Shown in pieces: positions 18,801 to 25,989 of a stretch of DNA of 64,000 nt (its first letter is position 1; every line of letters begins with the position of its first letter). The notes under the pieces are model-generated. The model did no database searches. It worked only from the letters and a program-made list of their open reading frames with translations, and was not told the origin of the DNA. This DNA is from Neisseria yangbaofengii (GTDB lineage Bacteria > Pseudomonadota > Gammaproteobacteria > Burkholderiales > Neisseriaceae). The stretch lies in contig NZ_CP062976.1 in the NCBI RefSeq assembly GCF_014898075.1, positions 2,356,001 to 2,420,000 on the forward strand, in the 5' to 3' direction. The translations under genes and the position numbers were made by a program.

Positions 18801-20032
18801 GTCTGATTGGTGCGGTGAATTTGGGCGGCAGCGTCGGCGATCCGCTGTTTAACGGCACGCTCAACGGCGACAATCTGTATTACCGCAATCAGGCGCAAGG
18901 TCTGATTCTGGACAACGGCGTATTGCGCTCGCGTCTGCAAGGCCGCCATTGGCTGATCGACAGCCTGAAATTCTATCGCGGCGGCACGGTCGAACTGAAA
19001 GGCCGTGTCGAATTGGAAGACGTGAATCCCGATGTCGATGTGGATATCGTGTTCGACAAATACCGCACGCTTTCCCGCCCGAACCGACGTTTAGCGTTAA
19101 GCGGCAAAGCCAAAGTGCTGTATAACGTGCAGCGCGGTGTGTCTTTGGTAGGCGGATTGAAAGCCGACTTCGGCCAATTCGGTTTCCAAGAATCGTCCAT
19201 GCCGACTTTGGATGACGATGTGGTGGTGTTGGGCGAGCCGCCGAAAGAGCAAGCCGCCACCACGCCGATTTTCATGGATTTGGATTTGGACTTAAACGAC
19301 AGCGTGCGCTTTGTCGGCGAAGGCTTGAACGTCACCCTGGGCGGTACATTGAAACTGACTGCCCGGCCGGGTGAAACAGTGCAGGGCATCGGTACGGTCA
19401 GGGTCATTAAAGGCCGGTATAAAGCCTATGGTCAGGATTTGGACATCACCAAAGGCACGATTTCCTTTGTCGGCCCTTTGAGCGACCCCAACCTCAATAT
19501 CCGCGCCGAACGCCGCCTGTCGCCGGTTGGGGCGGGCGTAGAGGTGTTGGGCAATTTAAGCAATCCGCGCATTACCTTGGTGGCGAATGAAGCCATGAGC
19601 GAAAAAGACAAACTCTCGTGGCTGATTCTCAACCGTGCCAGCAGCGGCAGCGACGGCGACGAAGCCGCCCTTTCCGCAGCCGCCGGCGCCCTGTTAGCCG
19701 GTCAAATCAACGACCGCTTAGGCTTGGTGGACGATTTGGGCTTTACCAGCCGCCGCAGTCGCAACGCCCAAACCGGCGAACTCAATCCGGCCGAGCAGGT
19801 ATTGACCGTGGGCAAACAATTGTCGCAAGAATTGTATCTTGGTTACGAATACGGCTTAACCAGCGCCGATCAGTCGGTGAAACTGATTTACCAACTGACC
19901 CGCTCTATCCAAGCGATTGCCCGCGTCGGCAGCGAATCTTCCGGCGGCGAATTGAAATACACCATTCGCTTTGACCGCTGGTTTAAAAAATCCGACAAAG
20001 AAGTAGATTCGGAAAAAGAAAAACAACCTTAA
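15860..20032 (+). CDS. tamB: Translocation and assembly module protein TamB
   Basis: A 1390-residue inner-membrane-anchored protein that spans the periplasm as a long hydrophobic beta-taco groove and partners TamA. One N-terminal membrane segment lies at about residues 33-55, after a Pro/Thr-rich cytoplasmic tail. The body is made of repetitive beta-strand segments, and the C-terminal TamB domain (formerly DUF490) is recognisable in LTARPGETVQGIGTVRV, LDITKGTISFVGPLSDPNL and ILNRASSGSDGDEAALSAAA. The ATG at 15860 is preferred to a TTG at 15845. The internal uptake sequences fall where Gly/Leu codons tolerate them. Length is in the family range. Confidence 0.93.
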   Translation: MTTEQASTAATGTPPTDNRPPETPPKRKRLRLRVLAWLVLCALLCLFGLAGWVAGTESGLRFGLYKIPSWFGVNISSKTLQGTLIDGVRGDEWLIETKGADIKISKLTLQWVPSELTRPSLHIKKLIAGDIAIATKPAPPKEDKPSDGLPDSIDLPVTVFIDHAETGKITLGPSFDEQTVYIEKLKAAYHYDRKEHRLDLAEAKTPWSESAGAAVLGLQSPFSLNTAIYTKGELEGETIHGTTRFWGSLQDVNTQILLDGENVHLHADSIMHPFAKQLNEMVGEVHVKGININPVAFMPSLPKANLTFDAILVPSFTDGITLDGSLDLGNTQADFADNNGIPVRTALAEFTVDEQGMVKINEALFGLLQQGRLKAAGSIDTVKQQLDLAIGVENIVAADAVQQNIAGRLNGNINVKGETASPDIDWSLDSGFARTTGLLSILTDKLQGQRALKLSDVKLTPQEGGEITAGGEIQLFKNQLLKLDIVSKNFNPGKMDKQLPVGNINGNITLTGELGKQKFGGKMQFGPSMLNGVSLSGKADILYEDQHLPRALADLKLGTNVINTSGSFGKKGDRLNLNISAPDLSRFGFGLSGLLNAKGYLGGDLSGGIKTLETDLSGEARALRVGGLLNVRDLDFKLKGSPDVTKPLTAEIAGGRIVFAGETPTVIDAINLSMNGTGLNHRIRGAGNMVLDSKPYKLDLDANGGLNQDLDQWKGVVNVLDISGAFNLKLQNRMNLEAGAERVAMSPARWAAMGGVLNLQSFVWDKQTGITTKGSAQNLHMAELHNFYRPPVSHNLVLGGDWDMSYSENARGYLNIVRQGGDVILPQNNQPLGLGNLSLRTRFQNNRIDAQLDSHSRFGRVDADVGINQQFGGDLANAPLTGRVNANISDLTALRPLLPPSAQSLSGSFSGTAVLGGRVAAPSILSNLKLNTNYGNGDGTINIGQGNSLDTSPLSGRINLNVANLEVFRNFIPVGQTIKGRLIGAVNLGGSVGDPLFNGTLNGDNLYYRNQAQGLILDNGVLRSRLQGRHWLIDSLKFYRGGTVELKGRVELEDVNPDVDVDIVFDKYRTLSRPNRRLALSGKAKVLYNVQRGVSLVGGLKADFGQFGFQESSMPTLDDDVVVLGEPPKEQAATTPIFMDLDLDLNDSVRFVGEGLNVTLGGTLKLTARPGETVQGIGTVRVIKGRYKAYGQDLDITKGTISFVGPLSDPNLNIRAERRLSPVGAGVEVLGNLSNPRITLVANEAMSEKDKLSWLILNRASSGSDGDEAALSAAAGALLAGQINDRLGLVDDLGFTSRRSRNAQTGELNPAEQVLTVGKQLSQELYLGYEYGLTSADQSVKLIYQLTRSIQAIARVGSESSGGELKYTIRFDRWFKKSDKEVDSEKEKQP

Positions 20033-20037
20033 TGAGC

Positions 20038-20080
20038 AGGCCGTCCGGAAAGCTAAAAACAGCTTTTCAGACGGCCTTTA
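20038..20080 (+). terminator. Uptake-sequence terminator of tamB
   Basis: AGGCCGTCCGGAAAGCT (20038-20054) pairs with AGCTTTTCAGACGGCCT (20061-20077), starting 5 bp after the tamB stop codon. The left arm carries two changes from the uptake sequence. Confidence 0.75.
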
Positions 20081-20109
20081 TGATTGAACCGCTTATCAGA
20101 AAGACAAAC

Positions 20110-21000
20110 ATGAAACCCATTATTTTAGACGGCGGCATGGGGCGCGAGCTGCACCGCCGCGGCGCACCGTTCCGCCAACCCGAATGGTCGGCGTTGGCCT
20201 TGACCGAAGCCCCCGATATTGTGCGTGAAACCCATGCCGACTATATCCGCGCCGGAGCCCAAGTGATTACCGCCAACAGCTATGCTGTGGTGCCGTTTCA
20301 TATCGGCGGACAACGCTTTGCCCAAGAAGCCGAAAGCTTGGCCGCTACCGCCGGTAAACTTGCCCGCGAAGCCGCCGGCCAAAGCGGCAAGCCGGTGAAA
20401 GTAGCCGCCTCGTTGCCGCCGTTGTTTGGCTCATACCGCCCTGATTTATTTGATGCCGCTGCTGCGCCTGAATTGGCGCGCCCGTTAATCAACGGCTTGG
20501 AAGCCTATACCGATATTTGGTTGGCAGAAACGCAAAGCAGCATTGCCGAAGCCGCATTTTGGAAGACCCGCCTGCCGGACGACGGCAAACCGTTTTGGGT
20601 GTCGTTTACCTTGGAAGACACGCACGAACACGATGAGCCGGTATTGCGTTCGGGTGAGCCGGTGGCGGAAGCAGCGCGGGCAGTAGCGGCCTTGGGTGCG
20701 CAGGCATTGCTGTTTAATTGCAGCCGTCCGGAAGTAATGCTGGCGGCGGTGGAATGCGCTAAATTAGCGTTGGAAAAGCAAGATAAGTCATTGAAAATAG
20801 GCGTATATGCCAACGCCTTCGAACCGGCAGAAGACGGAATGAATGCCGCCAACGAGGGCTTGGACGAAATTCGTTCCGACACCACACCGTCGAACTATTT
20901 GCGTTGGGCGCAAGAATGGGTGGCGGCCGGTGCCGACATTATCGGCGGCTGCTGCGGCATTGGTCCTGAGCATATTCGGGTGTTGGCCGAAAAATTATAA
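20110..21000 (+). CDS. Homocysteine S-methyltransferase family protein
   Basis: A 296-residue (beta/alpha)8-barrel enzyme of the MmuM type, expected to transfer a methyl group from S-methylmethionine or S-adenosylmethionine to homocysteine, giving methionine in the cytosol. The N-terminal LDGGMGRELHRRG motif is present, and the zinc ligands are visible as the Cys of LFNCSRPE and the Cys pair in IIGGCCGIGPEHI. No fused cobalamin domain is present, so it is the short cobalamin-independent form. The ATG at 20110 is chosen because the upstream frame is built from the terminator hairpin. A Correia element begins 2 bp after the stop codon. Confidence 0.86.
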   Translation: MKPIILDGGMGRELHRRGAPFRQPEWSALALTEAPDIVRETHADYIRAGAQVITANSYAVVPFHIGGQRFAQEAESLAATAGKLAREAAGQSGKPVKVAASLPPLFGSYRPDLFDAAAAPELARPLINGLEAYTDIWLAETQSSIAEAAFWKTRLPDDGKPFWVSFTLEDTHEHDEPVLRSGEPVAEAARAVAALGAQALLFNCSRPEVMLAAVECAKLALEKQDKSLKIGVYANAFEPAEDGMNAANEGLDEIRSDTTPSNYLRWAQEWVAAGADIIGGCCGIGPEHIRVLAEKL

Positions 21001-21001
21001 A

Positions 21002-21097
21002 TATAGTGAATCCACTTTAAAATAGTACGGCGTTGGTTCGCCTAGCCGTATTATCTATACTGTCTGGCTCACCGCCTTGTTCTATTTTAAAGTGAAT
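21002..21097. mobile_element. Correia-type element, right end truncated
   Basis: It starts TATAGTGAATCCACTTTAAAATAG one base after the methyltransferase stop codon and keeps the AGTACGGCGTTGG, TATCTATACTGTCT and GCCTTGTTCTATTTTAAAGTGAAT blocks. The right terminal repeat is then replaced by an uptake sequence at 21098. A 4-bp deletion relative to the intact copy at 12195 is seen after CTGTCT. Confidence 0.8.
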
Positions 21098-21133
21098 TTC
21101 AGACGGCCTCGTTTTCATGCGAGGCCGTCTGAA
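21098..21133 (+). terminator. Inverted uptake-sequence pair fused to the Correia end
   Basis: TTCAGACGGCCTC (21098-21110) pairs with GAGGCCGTCTGAA (21121-21133). It would terminate transcription from the methyltransferase gene, although no long T run follows. Confidence 0.6.
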
Positions 21134-21157
21134 CACAGATACTCAAAACGGATAAAC

Positions 21158-21328
21158 ATGCGCCCTACTCTTGTGATCAATATCATCGGCAACCTCATCG
21201 GTTGGGGGCTTTATTTCCTACTGCTGCGACGGTTGGCCTTGCCCGGTATCGTGCAAATTGTATTGGCGTTTGCACTGTGTTTTGCCGGGATTAAAATCTC
21301 CAAAAAAATCTACCGCCGATTGAACTGA
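21158..21328 (+). CDS. Small two-helix membrane protein, unknown function
   Basis: A 56-residue hydrophobic protein beginning MRPTLVINIIGNLIGWGLYF, with two predicted membrane helices (about 5-22 and 28-47) and a short basic C-terminus SKKIYRRLN. The ATG at 21158 follows an uptake sequence by 24 bp. No family is recognised. Clean composition and a positive-inside tail support it as real, but its shortness keeps confidence moderate. The palindromic repeat copy B starts 24 bp after its stop codon. Confidence 0.55.
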   Translation: MRPTLVINIIGNLIGWGLYFLLLRRLALPGIVQIVLAFALCFAGIKISKKIYRRLN

Positions 21329-21351
21329 ATAATTTTCAGACGGCCTAAGGT

Positions 21352-21554
21352 GTAGGAAATCGCCGGGTTGTCACACTTTTTATGCAAAACAGTTTTTGTT
21401 TTTTGCCCGAATAATTGTTTCAGGATTTTTGAGCGTTATCAAGAGCCATGCGGCTTTGCCGTACCCTTCGGCATTCTTGGCAACACTCGGAAATCTCCAA
21501 ACGGGTCTTCAGGGGGAAAAAAGAAAAAGTGTAAACAACGCTGGGATTTCCTGC
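21352..21554 (+). repeat. 200-bp nested-palindrome repeat, copy B
   Basis: The same family as 5308-5509: left end GTAGGAAATCGCCGGGTTGT, right end ending GGATTTCCTGC. The internal stem pairs 21423-21437 with 21482-21496, with one mismatch and several G-T wobbles. It lies between the small membrane protein and the tannase-family lipoprotein, ending 43 bp before that gene's start codon. An inverted uptake sequence (21336-21347) abuts the left end, as at the other two copies. Confidence 0.8.
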
Positions 21555-21597
21555 ATCAATGATGGTTGGTACTTTCTTAAAATCAAAAGGTGAACCT

Positions 21598-23202
21598 ATG
21601 AACCCGAAACTTGCTTTTGCACTCTCCGCTGTCTTTGCAGCCACCGCCTGCAGCAGCCCGAATCAACCTGACAGTGCGAACAATCCGCCTGCGGCCGAAC
21701 AATGCTTTGCCTTAAAACAAGCGCAGATTGAAAACACTCGAATCACCAAGGCAGAATGGTCAAACGATGGATTGGTGGGCGCTGACCGCATGTCATCACT
21801 GACCGGAGGCTCGGCCACCGATAGGCAGGCAGGGGCGCATTGTGTGGTGGAGGGCGAAATTGGCGCACGCACGGGTGCGGACGGCAAACCTTACGGCACC
21901 AAGTTCCAAATGCGTTTGCCGCAAAACTGGAACCGCAAGTTTCTGTTCCAAGGCGGTGGCGGGGTGGACGGTTTTGTCGCGCCGGCTTTGGGCAGCATTC
22001 CGGTGCGCACGTCAACCGCCATGCCTGCTTTGACGCGCGGCTATGCCGTGGTCAGTATGGACGGCGGCCACCCGATGCCGACACCTGATTTCGGTGCCGA
22101 CCCGCAGGCGCGTTTGGATTTTGCCTATCAATCGACCGGCAAAGTGACGCAAGTGGCCAAGCAGTTGATTCGGAAACTCTACCAAAGCGCACCGCAACAC
22201 AGCTATTTTATGGGCTGTTCCAACGGCGGCCGAGAAGCGATGATTGCGGCGCAACGCTACCCGACCGAGTTTGACGGCGTGATTGCCGCCAATCCGGGTT
22301 TCCGTTTGTCGCGCGCGGCGGTGGCCGAAGTGTGGGACACGCAACAATTGATGAAAATCGCACCGAAAAATTCAGACGGCCACAAAATCTTGGCCAACGC
22401 CCTCACCCAAGCCGATTTGGATAAAGTCAGCCAAGCAGTATTGAACCGCTGCGATGCCAAAGACGGCTTGAAAGACGGCGTGATTAACGCGTGGGAAAGT
22501 TGCGGCTTCCGCCCTGAAATGGCCGGACTGAGCCCTGCCAAAACCGCCGCACTCAAAGCCGTGTTTGACGGTGCGAAAAACAGCAAGGGCGAGCAGATTT
22601 ACAGCGGCTGGTTTTACGATTCGGGCATCAACGGCGAAGACTGGCGCCGCTGGAAATTGGGCACATCGCAAACCGCCGAACCGAATGCCCGCAATGTTAC
22701 GCTTGGCTACGGTTCGCTAAAATGGTATTTCATGACGCCGCCTGTGCCTGATTTTGATTTGAGCCGTTTCGATTTCGACACCGATACGCCGAAAACCTAC
22801 GCCACCGGCAAAATCAACGATGCTACGGATACCGACATGAGTGCATTCCGGCAAAACGGCGGCAAGTTCATCATCGTAACCGGTATTTCCGATCCGGTGT
22901 TTTCCGCCAAAGACCAACGTGATTGGTTTGCCGCCATGCAGCGCGATACGCCGAATGCAGAAAACTTCAGCCGCATGTTTATGGTGCCGGGCATGAACCA
23001 TTGCGGCGGCGGCAAAGCGTTTGATGATTTCGACCCGCTTACCGCCTTGGAAAACTGGCACGACAAAGGCCAAGCGCCGGAATTGATGCTCGCGAAAGGC
23101 AAATCCTTCCCCGGCCGCAGCATGCCGCTGTGTGCTTATCCGAAAATTGCTGTGTACAAAGGCGGCGATGAGAAGAGGGCGGAAAGTTTTGTGTGTGAAT
23201 AG
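21598..23202 (+). CDS. Tannase/feruloyl esterase family lipoprotein
   Basis: A 534-residue serine esterase of the tannase/feruloyl esterase family, which cleaves aromatic ester bonds. The signal peptide ends in lipobox AATAC, so the enzyme is a lipoprotein. Catalytic residues can be placed: Ser 208 in GCSNGG, Asp 432 in ISDPV, and His 468 in NHCGGG. The family's adjacent disulfide Cys 207 and Cys 469, which ties Ser and His together, is conserved. A calcium-binding-type loop DAKDGLKDGVI is also present. The ATG at 21598 follows AAAAGGTGAACCT. The natural substrate in a host-associated Neisseria is not obvious. The upstream region is formed by repeat copy B. Confidence 0.88.
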   Translation: MNPKLAFALSAVFAATACSSPNQPDSANNPPAAEQCFALKQAQIENTRITKAEWSNDGLVGADRMSSLTGGSATDRQAGAHCVVEGEIGARTGADGKPYGTKFQMRLPQNWNRKFLFQGGGGVDGFVAPALGSIPVRTSTAMPALTRGYAVVSMDGGHPMPTPDFGADPQARLDFAYQSTGKVTQVAKQLIRKLYQSAPQHSYFMGCSNGGREAMIAAQRYPTEFDGVIAANPGFRLSRAAVAEVWDTQQLMKIAPKNSDGHKILANALTQADLDKVSQAVLNRCDAKDGLKDGVINAWESCGFRPEMAGLSPAKTAALKAVFDGAKNSKGEQIYSGWFYDSGINGEDWRRWKLGTSQTAEPNARNVTLGYGSLKWYFMTPPVPDFDLSRFDFDTDTPKTYATGKINDATDTDMSAFRQNGGKFIIVTGISDPVFSAKDQRDWFAAMQRDTPNAENFSRMFMVPGMNHCGGGKAFDDFDPLTALENWHDKGQAPELMLAKGKSFPGRSMPLCAYPKIAVYKGGDEKRAESFVCE

Positions 23203-23298
23203 TCTTTAAAAATAAAAATAATACGGCATTGCCGGCTCCCTTATATACTGGGTGTACACGGCGGTCGCTGTCGCCTTGTCTTATTTCTATTTTAAACG
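23203..23298. mobile_element. Degenerate Correia-type element
   Basis: Blocks AATACGGCATTGCC, TATACTGGGTG, GTCGCCTTGTCTTATTT and TATTTTAAACGA follow the order of the Correia interior. Both terminal repeats are eroded, with no TATAGTG ends left. It immediately follows the tannase gene stop codon. Confidence 0.5.
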
Positions 23299-23320
23299 AC
23301 TATCAAACACGTCAATGGCA

Positions 23321-23358
23321 AAAGGCCGTCTGAAAAATCATCTTTCAGACGGCCTTTT
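23321..23358. terminator. Bidirectional uptake-sequence terminator
   Basis: AAAGGCCGTCTGAAA pairs with TTTCAGACGGCCTTT, with a T run after it on the plus strand and an A run on the other side. It separates the convergent tannase-family and DUF533 genes. Confidence 0.8.
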
Positions 23359-23380
23359 GCTATCGGCAGCTATCGGCGGA

Positions 23381-24010
23381 TTACAAACCCAACTGCTGTT
23401 CCAGTTTTTCCACCAATTCTTCGTCCAGATTCAGTGCTTCGGCCAGTTGGGCGAGGAACACGATTTCTTTGCGCGACATTCCGTCACACACCACCCGTGC
23501 GGCAAGGTAGGCGCCGGAAGCCAAAGCGCGGTCGTTGCCGACGGCTTGGGCGATGTCGGCGATACCGGCCGGATTGGCGTATTCGGCAGCTAACCAACGC
23601 AAAGTGGCCGGATCGTCGCCGCTCTCGTTGCTGATGAGCTGTTTCTCGTTTTCATCAATCAGGCCGTCTGAAGCGGCGGCGGCAATCATGGTGCGCAATA
23701 ACACGCGGCTTTGCTCTTCGGCTTTGCTTTCATTCGGCTCGAAATCACTTTTCAGCGGCGCAGGCTTGGTCGGATTGTTTTTCTGCCAGCCTTGGTAGGC
23801 TTGGTAGGCCAACATGCCCAGCGCGGCCAATGAGCCTACTTTGGCCAGCGGGCCGGTGTTTTTCTTTTTCAACAACATCGACACCAAGCTGGCCGCCACG
23901 GCACTGCCGCCCAATGAACCGAGCAAACTGCCGTTGTTGGCACCTGCGGCAGGTGTGTGATTTTTCTGAACGCTGTTCAAAACCAAATTCAATAAGCTGT
24001 TTAAGTTCAT
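23381..24010 (-). CDS. DUF533 (YebE/TerB-like) protein
   Basis: A 209-residue protein with an N-terminal MNLNSLLNLVLNSV helix, Gly-rich and hydrophobic segments (GSLLGSLGGSAVAASLVSMLL and a second near residues 60-72), and a C-terminal all-helical TerB-like domain from about residue 95. The TerB-like features are RTMIAAAASDGLIDENEK, with acidic residues placed as in TerB, and LDEELVEKLEQQL at the end. This is the layout of the DUF533/YebE family, probably anchored in the inner membrane and linked in some species to envelope stress. No catalytic residues are known. It is monocistronic. Confidence 0.8.
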   Translation of the reverse strand: MNLNSLLNLVLNSVQKNHTPAAGANNGSLLGSLGGSAVAASLVSMLLKKKNTGPLAKVGSLAALGMLAYQAYQGWQKNNPTKPAPLKSDFEPNESKAEEQSRVLLRTMIAAAASDGLIDENEKQLISNESGDDPATLRWLAAEYANPAGIADIAQAVGNDRALASGAYLAARVVCDGMSRKEIVFLAQLAEALNLDEELVEKLEQQLGL

Positions 24011-24112
24011 GGTCGGTCTTTCTTTGAGTGAGTTGTGTTCCCAACATATCGGTTTTCCGTGTCATTGCCAAGCTGGGCGAAGGTTAAGTATTTGAAAAGT
24101 CTGTTTACATTA

Positions 24113-24166
24113 GAGGCCGTCTGAAAATGATTCCTGCGCTAAGGGTATGTTTCAGACGGCCTTTTT
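24113..24166 (+). terminator. Uptake-sequence inverted pair ahead of the antiporter gene
   Basis: AGGCCGTCTGAAA (from 24114) and TTTCAGACGGCC (ending 24162) are separated by a 24-nt loop and followed by TTTTT. It lies in the divergent gap between the DUF533 and antiporter genes, so its termination role is uncertain. Confidence 0.5.
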
Positions 24167-24228
24167 AAGCAGATTTTGTGTAAATCGGTTAAAATTGCCG
24201 CCCCCGTAAAAAATTCAGAAAGAGATTG

Positions 24229-25659
24229 ATGTCTTCCAAATCCACAATCGGGCTGACCGCGCTCACGGCGTTGGTGATCAGCTCCATGATCGGATCGGGC
24301 ATTTTCAGCCTGCCGCAAAACATGGCCTCGGTAGCCGGATCGAAAGCCCTGCTTATCGGCTGGCTGATTACCGGTGTCGGGATTATTTTCTTGGGCATGT
24401 CGTTTGCGGTGTTGGCCCGTTTGCGTCCCGACCTTGACGGCGGTATCTACACTTATGCGCGCGAAGGCTTCGGCGGCATGATCGGTTTCTTCTCGGCTTG
24501 GGGTTATTGGTTGTGCACCACGGTGGGTATTGTCGGTTATCTGGTGGTGGCGTTTGAAGCGGTCGGCACGTTTACCGATACACCGGATTTTGTGCTGTTC
24601 GGCAAGGGCAATACCTTTTGGGCATTTCTCGGCGAATCGGCGGCGGCATGGCTGATTTATTGGCTGGTGGCGCGCGGTATCAAAGAAGCAGCAGGCGTGA
24701 ACTTGGCGGCGACGTTTGTGAAAGTGTTTCCGTTGATTCTGTTTATCGGCTTGGCCGCTTATTTCTTCAAAAGCGATGTGTTTATGGCCGATTGGACGGG
24801 TGCGGGTTTGGCCACGCCGGAAAATCCCGATACCGGCATCATGAACCAAGTGAAAAACACCATGCTGATTACGTTGTGGGTATTTACCGGCATTGAGGGC
24901 GCGGCGGTGTTGTCGAAACACGCGAAAAGCCGTGCCGATGTCGGCAAAGCGACCGTGTTGGGCGTGGTGTCGGTATTGCTGATGTATGTGGCGATTACCG
25001 TATTGGCGCAGGGCATTTTGCCGCGTGCGCAGATTGCCGCGATGGCCAACCCTTCGATGGCGGGCGTGTTGGCGCACATGGTCGGGCAATGGGGCAAAGT
25101 GTTGATCAGCGTGTGTTTGATTGTGTCGGTGTTGTCGTCGTATTTGAGTTGGACGCTGTATGCCACAGAAATCCCGCACTTGGGCGCGAAAAACGGCGCA
25201 TTTCCGCCGTCGTTTGTGAAGTTGAACCAAAACAGTGTGGCGCACGGCTCGTTATTGTTTACCACGCTGACGGTGCAATTGTGCCTGTTTTTGGTTTGGC
25301 AGACCGGCAACAGCTATGAAACGCTGCTGCTGGTTTCCACCTCGATGATTCTGATTCCGTATTTCCTCATCGGCGCGTTTTTGCTGAAACTCGCGTTCGC
25401 GCAAAATTTAAGCTTAGGCATCAAAATCACCGGCCTGATTGCTACCGTGTATGCACTGTGGATTGTGTATGCGGCGGGTACGGAATATCTGCTGTTTTCC
25501 GTGTTGCTGTATCTGCCGGGTGTGCTGCTGTATCTTTATTCGCAATACAAGCATCATGGCCGTCTGAAACTCAAGGGCTTTGAAAAAGCGATTCTGCTGG
25601 TGTTGGCGGTATTGGCCGTGCCGGCGGTGCAGCAATTGGTAGCCGGCCTGTCGGCTTAA
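24229..25659 (+). CDS. Basic amino acid antiporter (ArcD-like, APC superfamily)
   Basis: A 476-residue inner-membrane protein with about 12-13 membrane segments. The APC hallmark in helix 1, ISSMIGSGIFSLPQ, is present. The sequence fits the arginine:ornithine/lysine antiporter group (ArcD, YdgI-like), including PDLDGGIYTYAREGFG and the helix WVFTGIEGAAVLSKHAKSR. Exchange of arginine for ornithine or of lysine for cadaverine are both possible; no arginine deiminase or decarboxylase gene is adjacent to decide. The ATG at 24229 is preferred to a TTG just before it, with AAAGAG as the ribosome site. A non-uptake-sequence hairpin follows. Confidence 0.85.
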   Translation: MSSKSTIGLTALTALVISSMIGSGIFSLPQNMASVAGSKALLIGWLITGVGIIFLGMSFAVLARLRPDLDGGIYTYAREGFGGMIGFFSAWGYWLCTTVGIVGYLVVAFEAVGTFTDTPDFVLFGKGNTFWAFLGESAAAWLIYWLVARGIKEAAGVNLAATFVKVFPLILFIGLAAYFFKSDVFMADWTGAGLATPENPDTGIMNQVKNTMLITLWVFTGIEGAAVLSKHAKSRADVGKATVLGVVSVLLMYVAITVLAQGILPRAQIAAMANPSMAGVLAHMVGQWGKVLISVCLIVSVLSSYLSWTLYATEIPHLGAKNGAFPPSFVKLNQNSVAHGSLLFTTLTVQLCLFLVWQTGNSYETLLLVSTSMILIPYFLIGAFLLKLAFAQNLSLGIKITGLIATVYALWIVYAAGTEYLLFSVLLYLPGVLLYLYSQYKHHGRLKLKGFEKAILLVLAVLAVPAVQQLVAGLSA

Positions 25660-25673
25660 TAAAGAACAAAAAA

Positions 25674-25695
25674 CGCCTGCTTTTCAGGGCAGGCG
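25674..25695 (+). terminator. Intrinsic terminator of the antiporter gene
   Basis: CGCCTGC (25674-25680) pairs with GCAGGCG (25689-25695) around an 8-nt loop. A T-rich run (TTTTTTTATTTTT) follows about 10 nt later. It is one of the few terminators here not built from uptake sequences. Confidence 0.6.
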
Positions 25696-25938
25696 GTAAC
25701 CGTAGTTTTTTTATTTTTAGGCTGCTTCGTTATTGACCAAACAGCGGCACAAGTATTTAAGATGAGTCCAATGGCTGTACTGAGTTTCAGCCTGAAATAG
25801 CCTTGAGCAGAGGGCTGCTTCATTTCGAAACAGTCCTTTCCTGATTCGGTTTCGCAACAAAAGTCCCGCTGCCATGGGGCTTTTGTTGTTTCCGGCCCCG
25901 CACGCATTATGTTGGTTTTATTTATGCGTATCAAACAT
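25696..25938. other. Non-coding stretch with a 13-bp hairpin, possible small RNA or gene relic
   Basis: Intergenic region of about 290 bp between the antiporter and RNB genes. It contains a 13-bp stem, CAACAAAAGTCCC (25855-25867) with GGGGCTTTTGTTG (25876-25888), closed by an 8-nt loop. A minus-strand frame through the region encodes a peptide with a hydrophobic segment but has no clear ribosome site or family resemblance. GGCTGCTTC occurs twice. I cannot decide between a small RNA and a decayed gene. Confidence 0.3.
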
Positions 25939-25939
25939 T

Positions 25940-25975
25940 AAAAGGCCGTCTGAAAACGTTTTCAGACGGCCTTTG
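25940..25975. terminator. Uptake-sequence terminator of the RNB gene
   Basis: AAAGGCCGTCTGAAAAC pairs with GTTTTCAGACGGCCTTT with no spacer (25941-25974). It lies 15 bp beyond the stop codon of the minus-strand RNB gene. Confidence 0.85.
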
Positions 25976-25989
25976 TGTATGTTCGCAAA

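Noticed and set aside
24139-25245. Long minus-strand frame of 368 codons opposite the antiporter gene
   Set aside because: Its product is dominated by His, Arg and Gln with no domain or hydrophobic core, as expected for the complement of a membrane-protein gene. The plus-strand gene is unmistakable.
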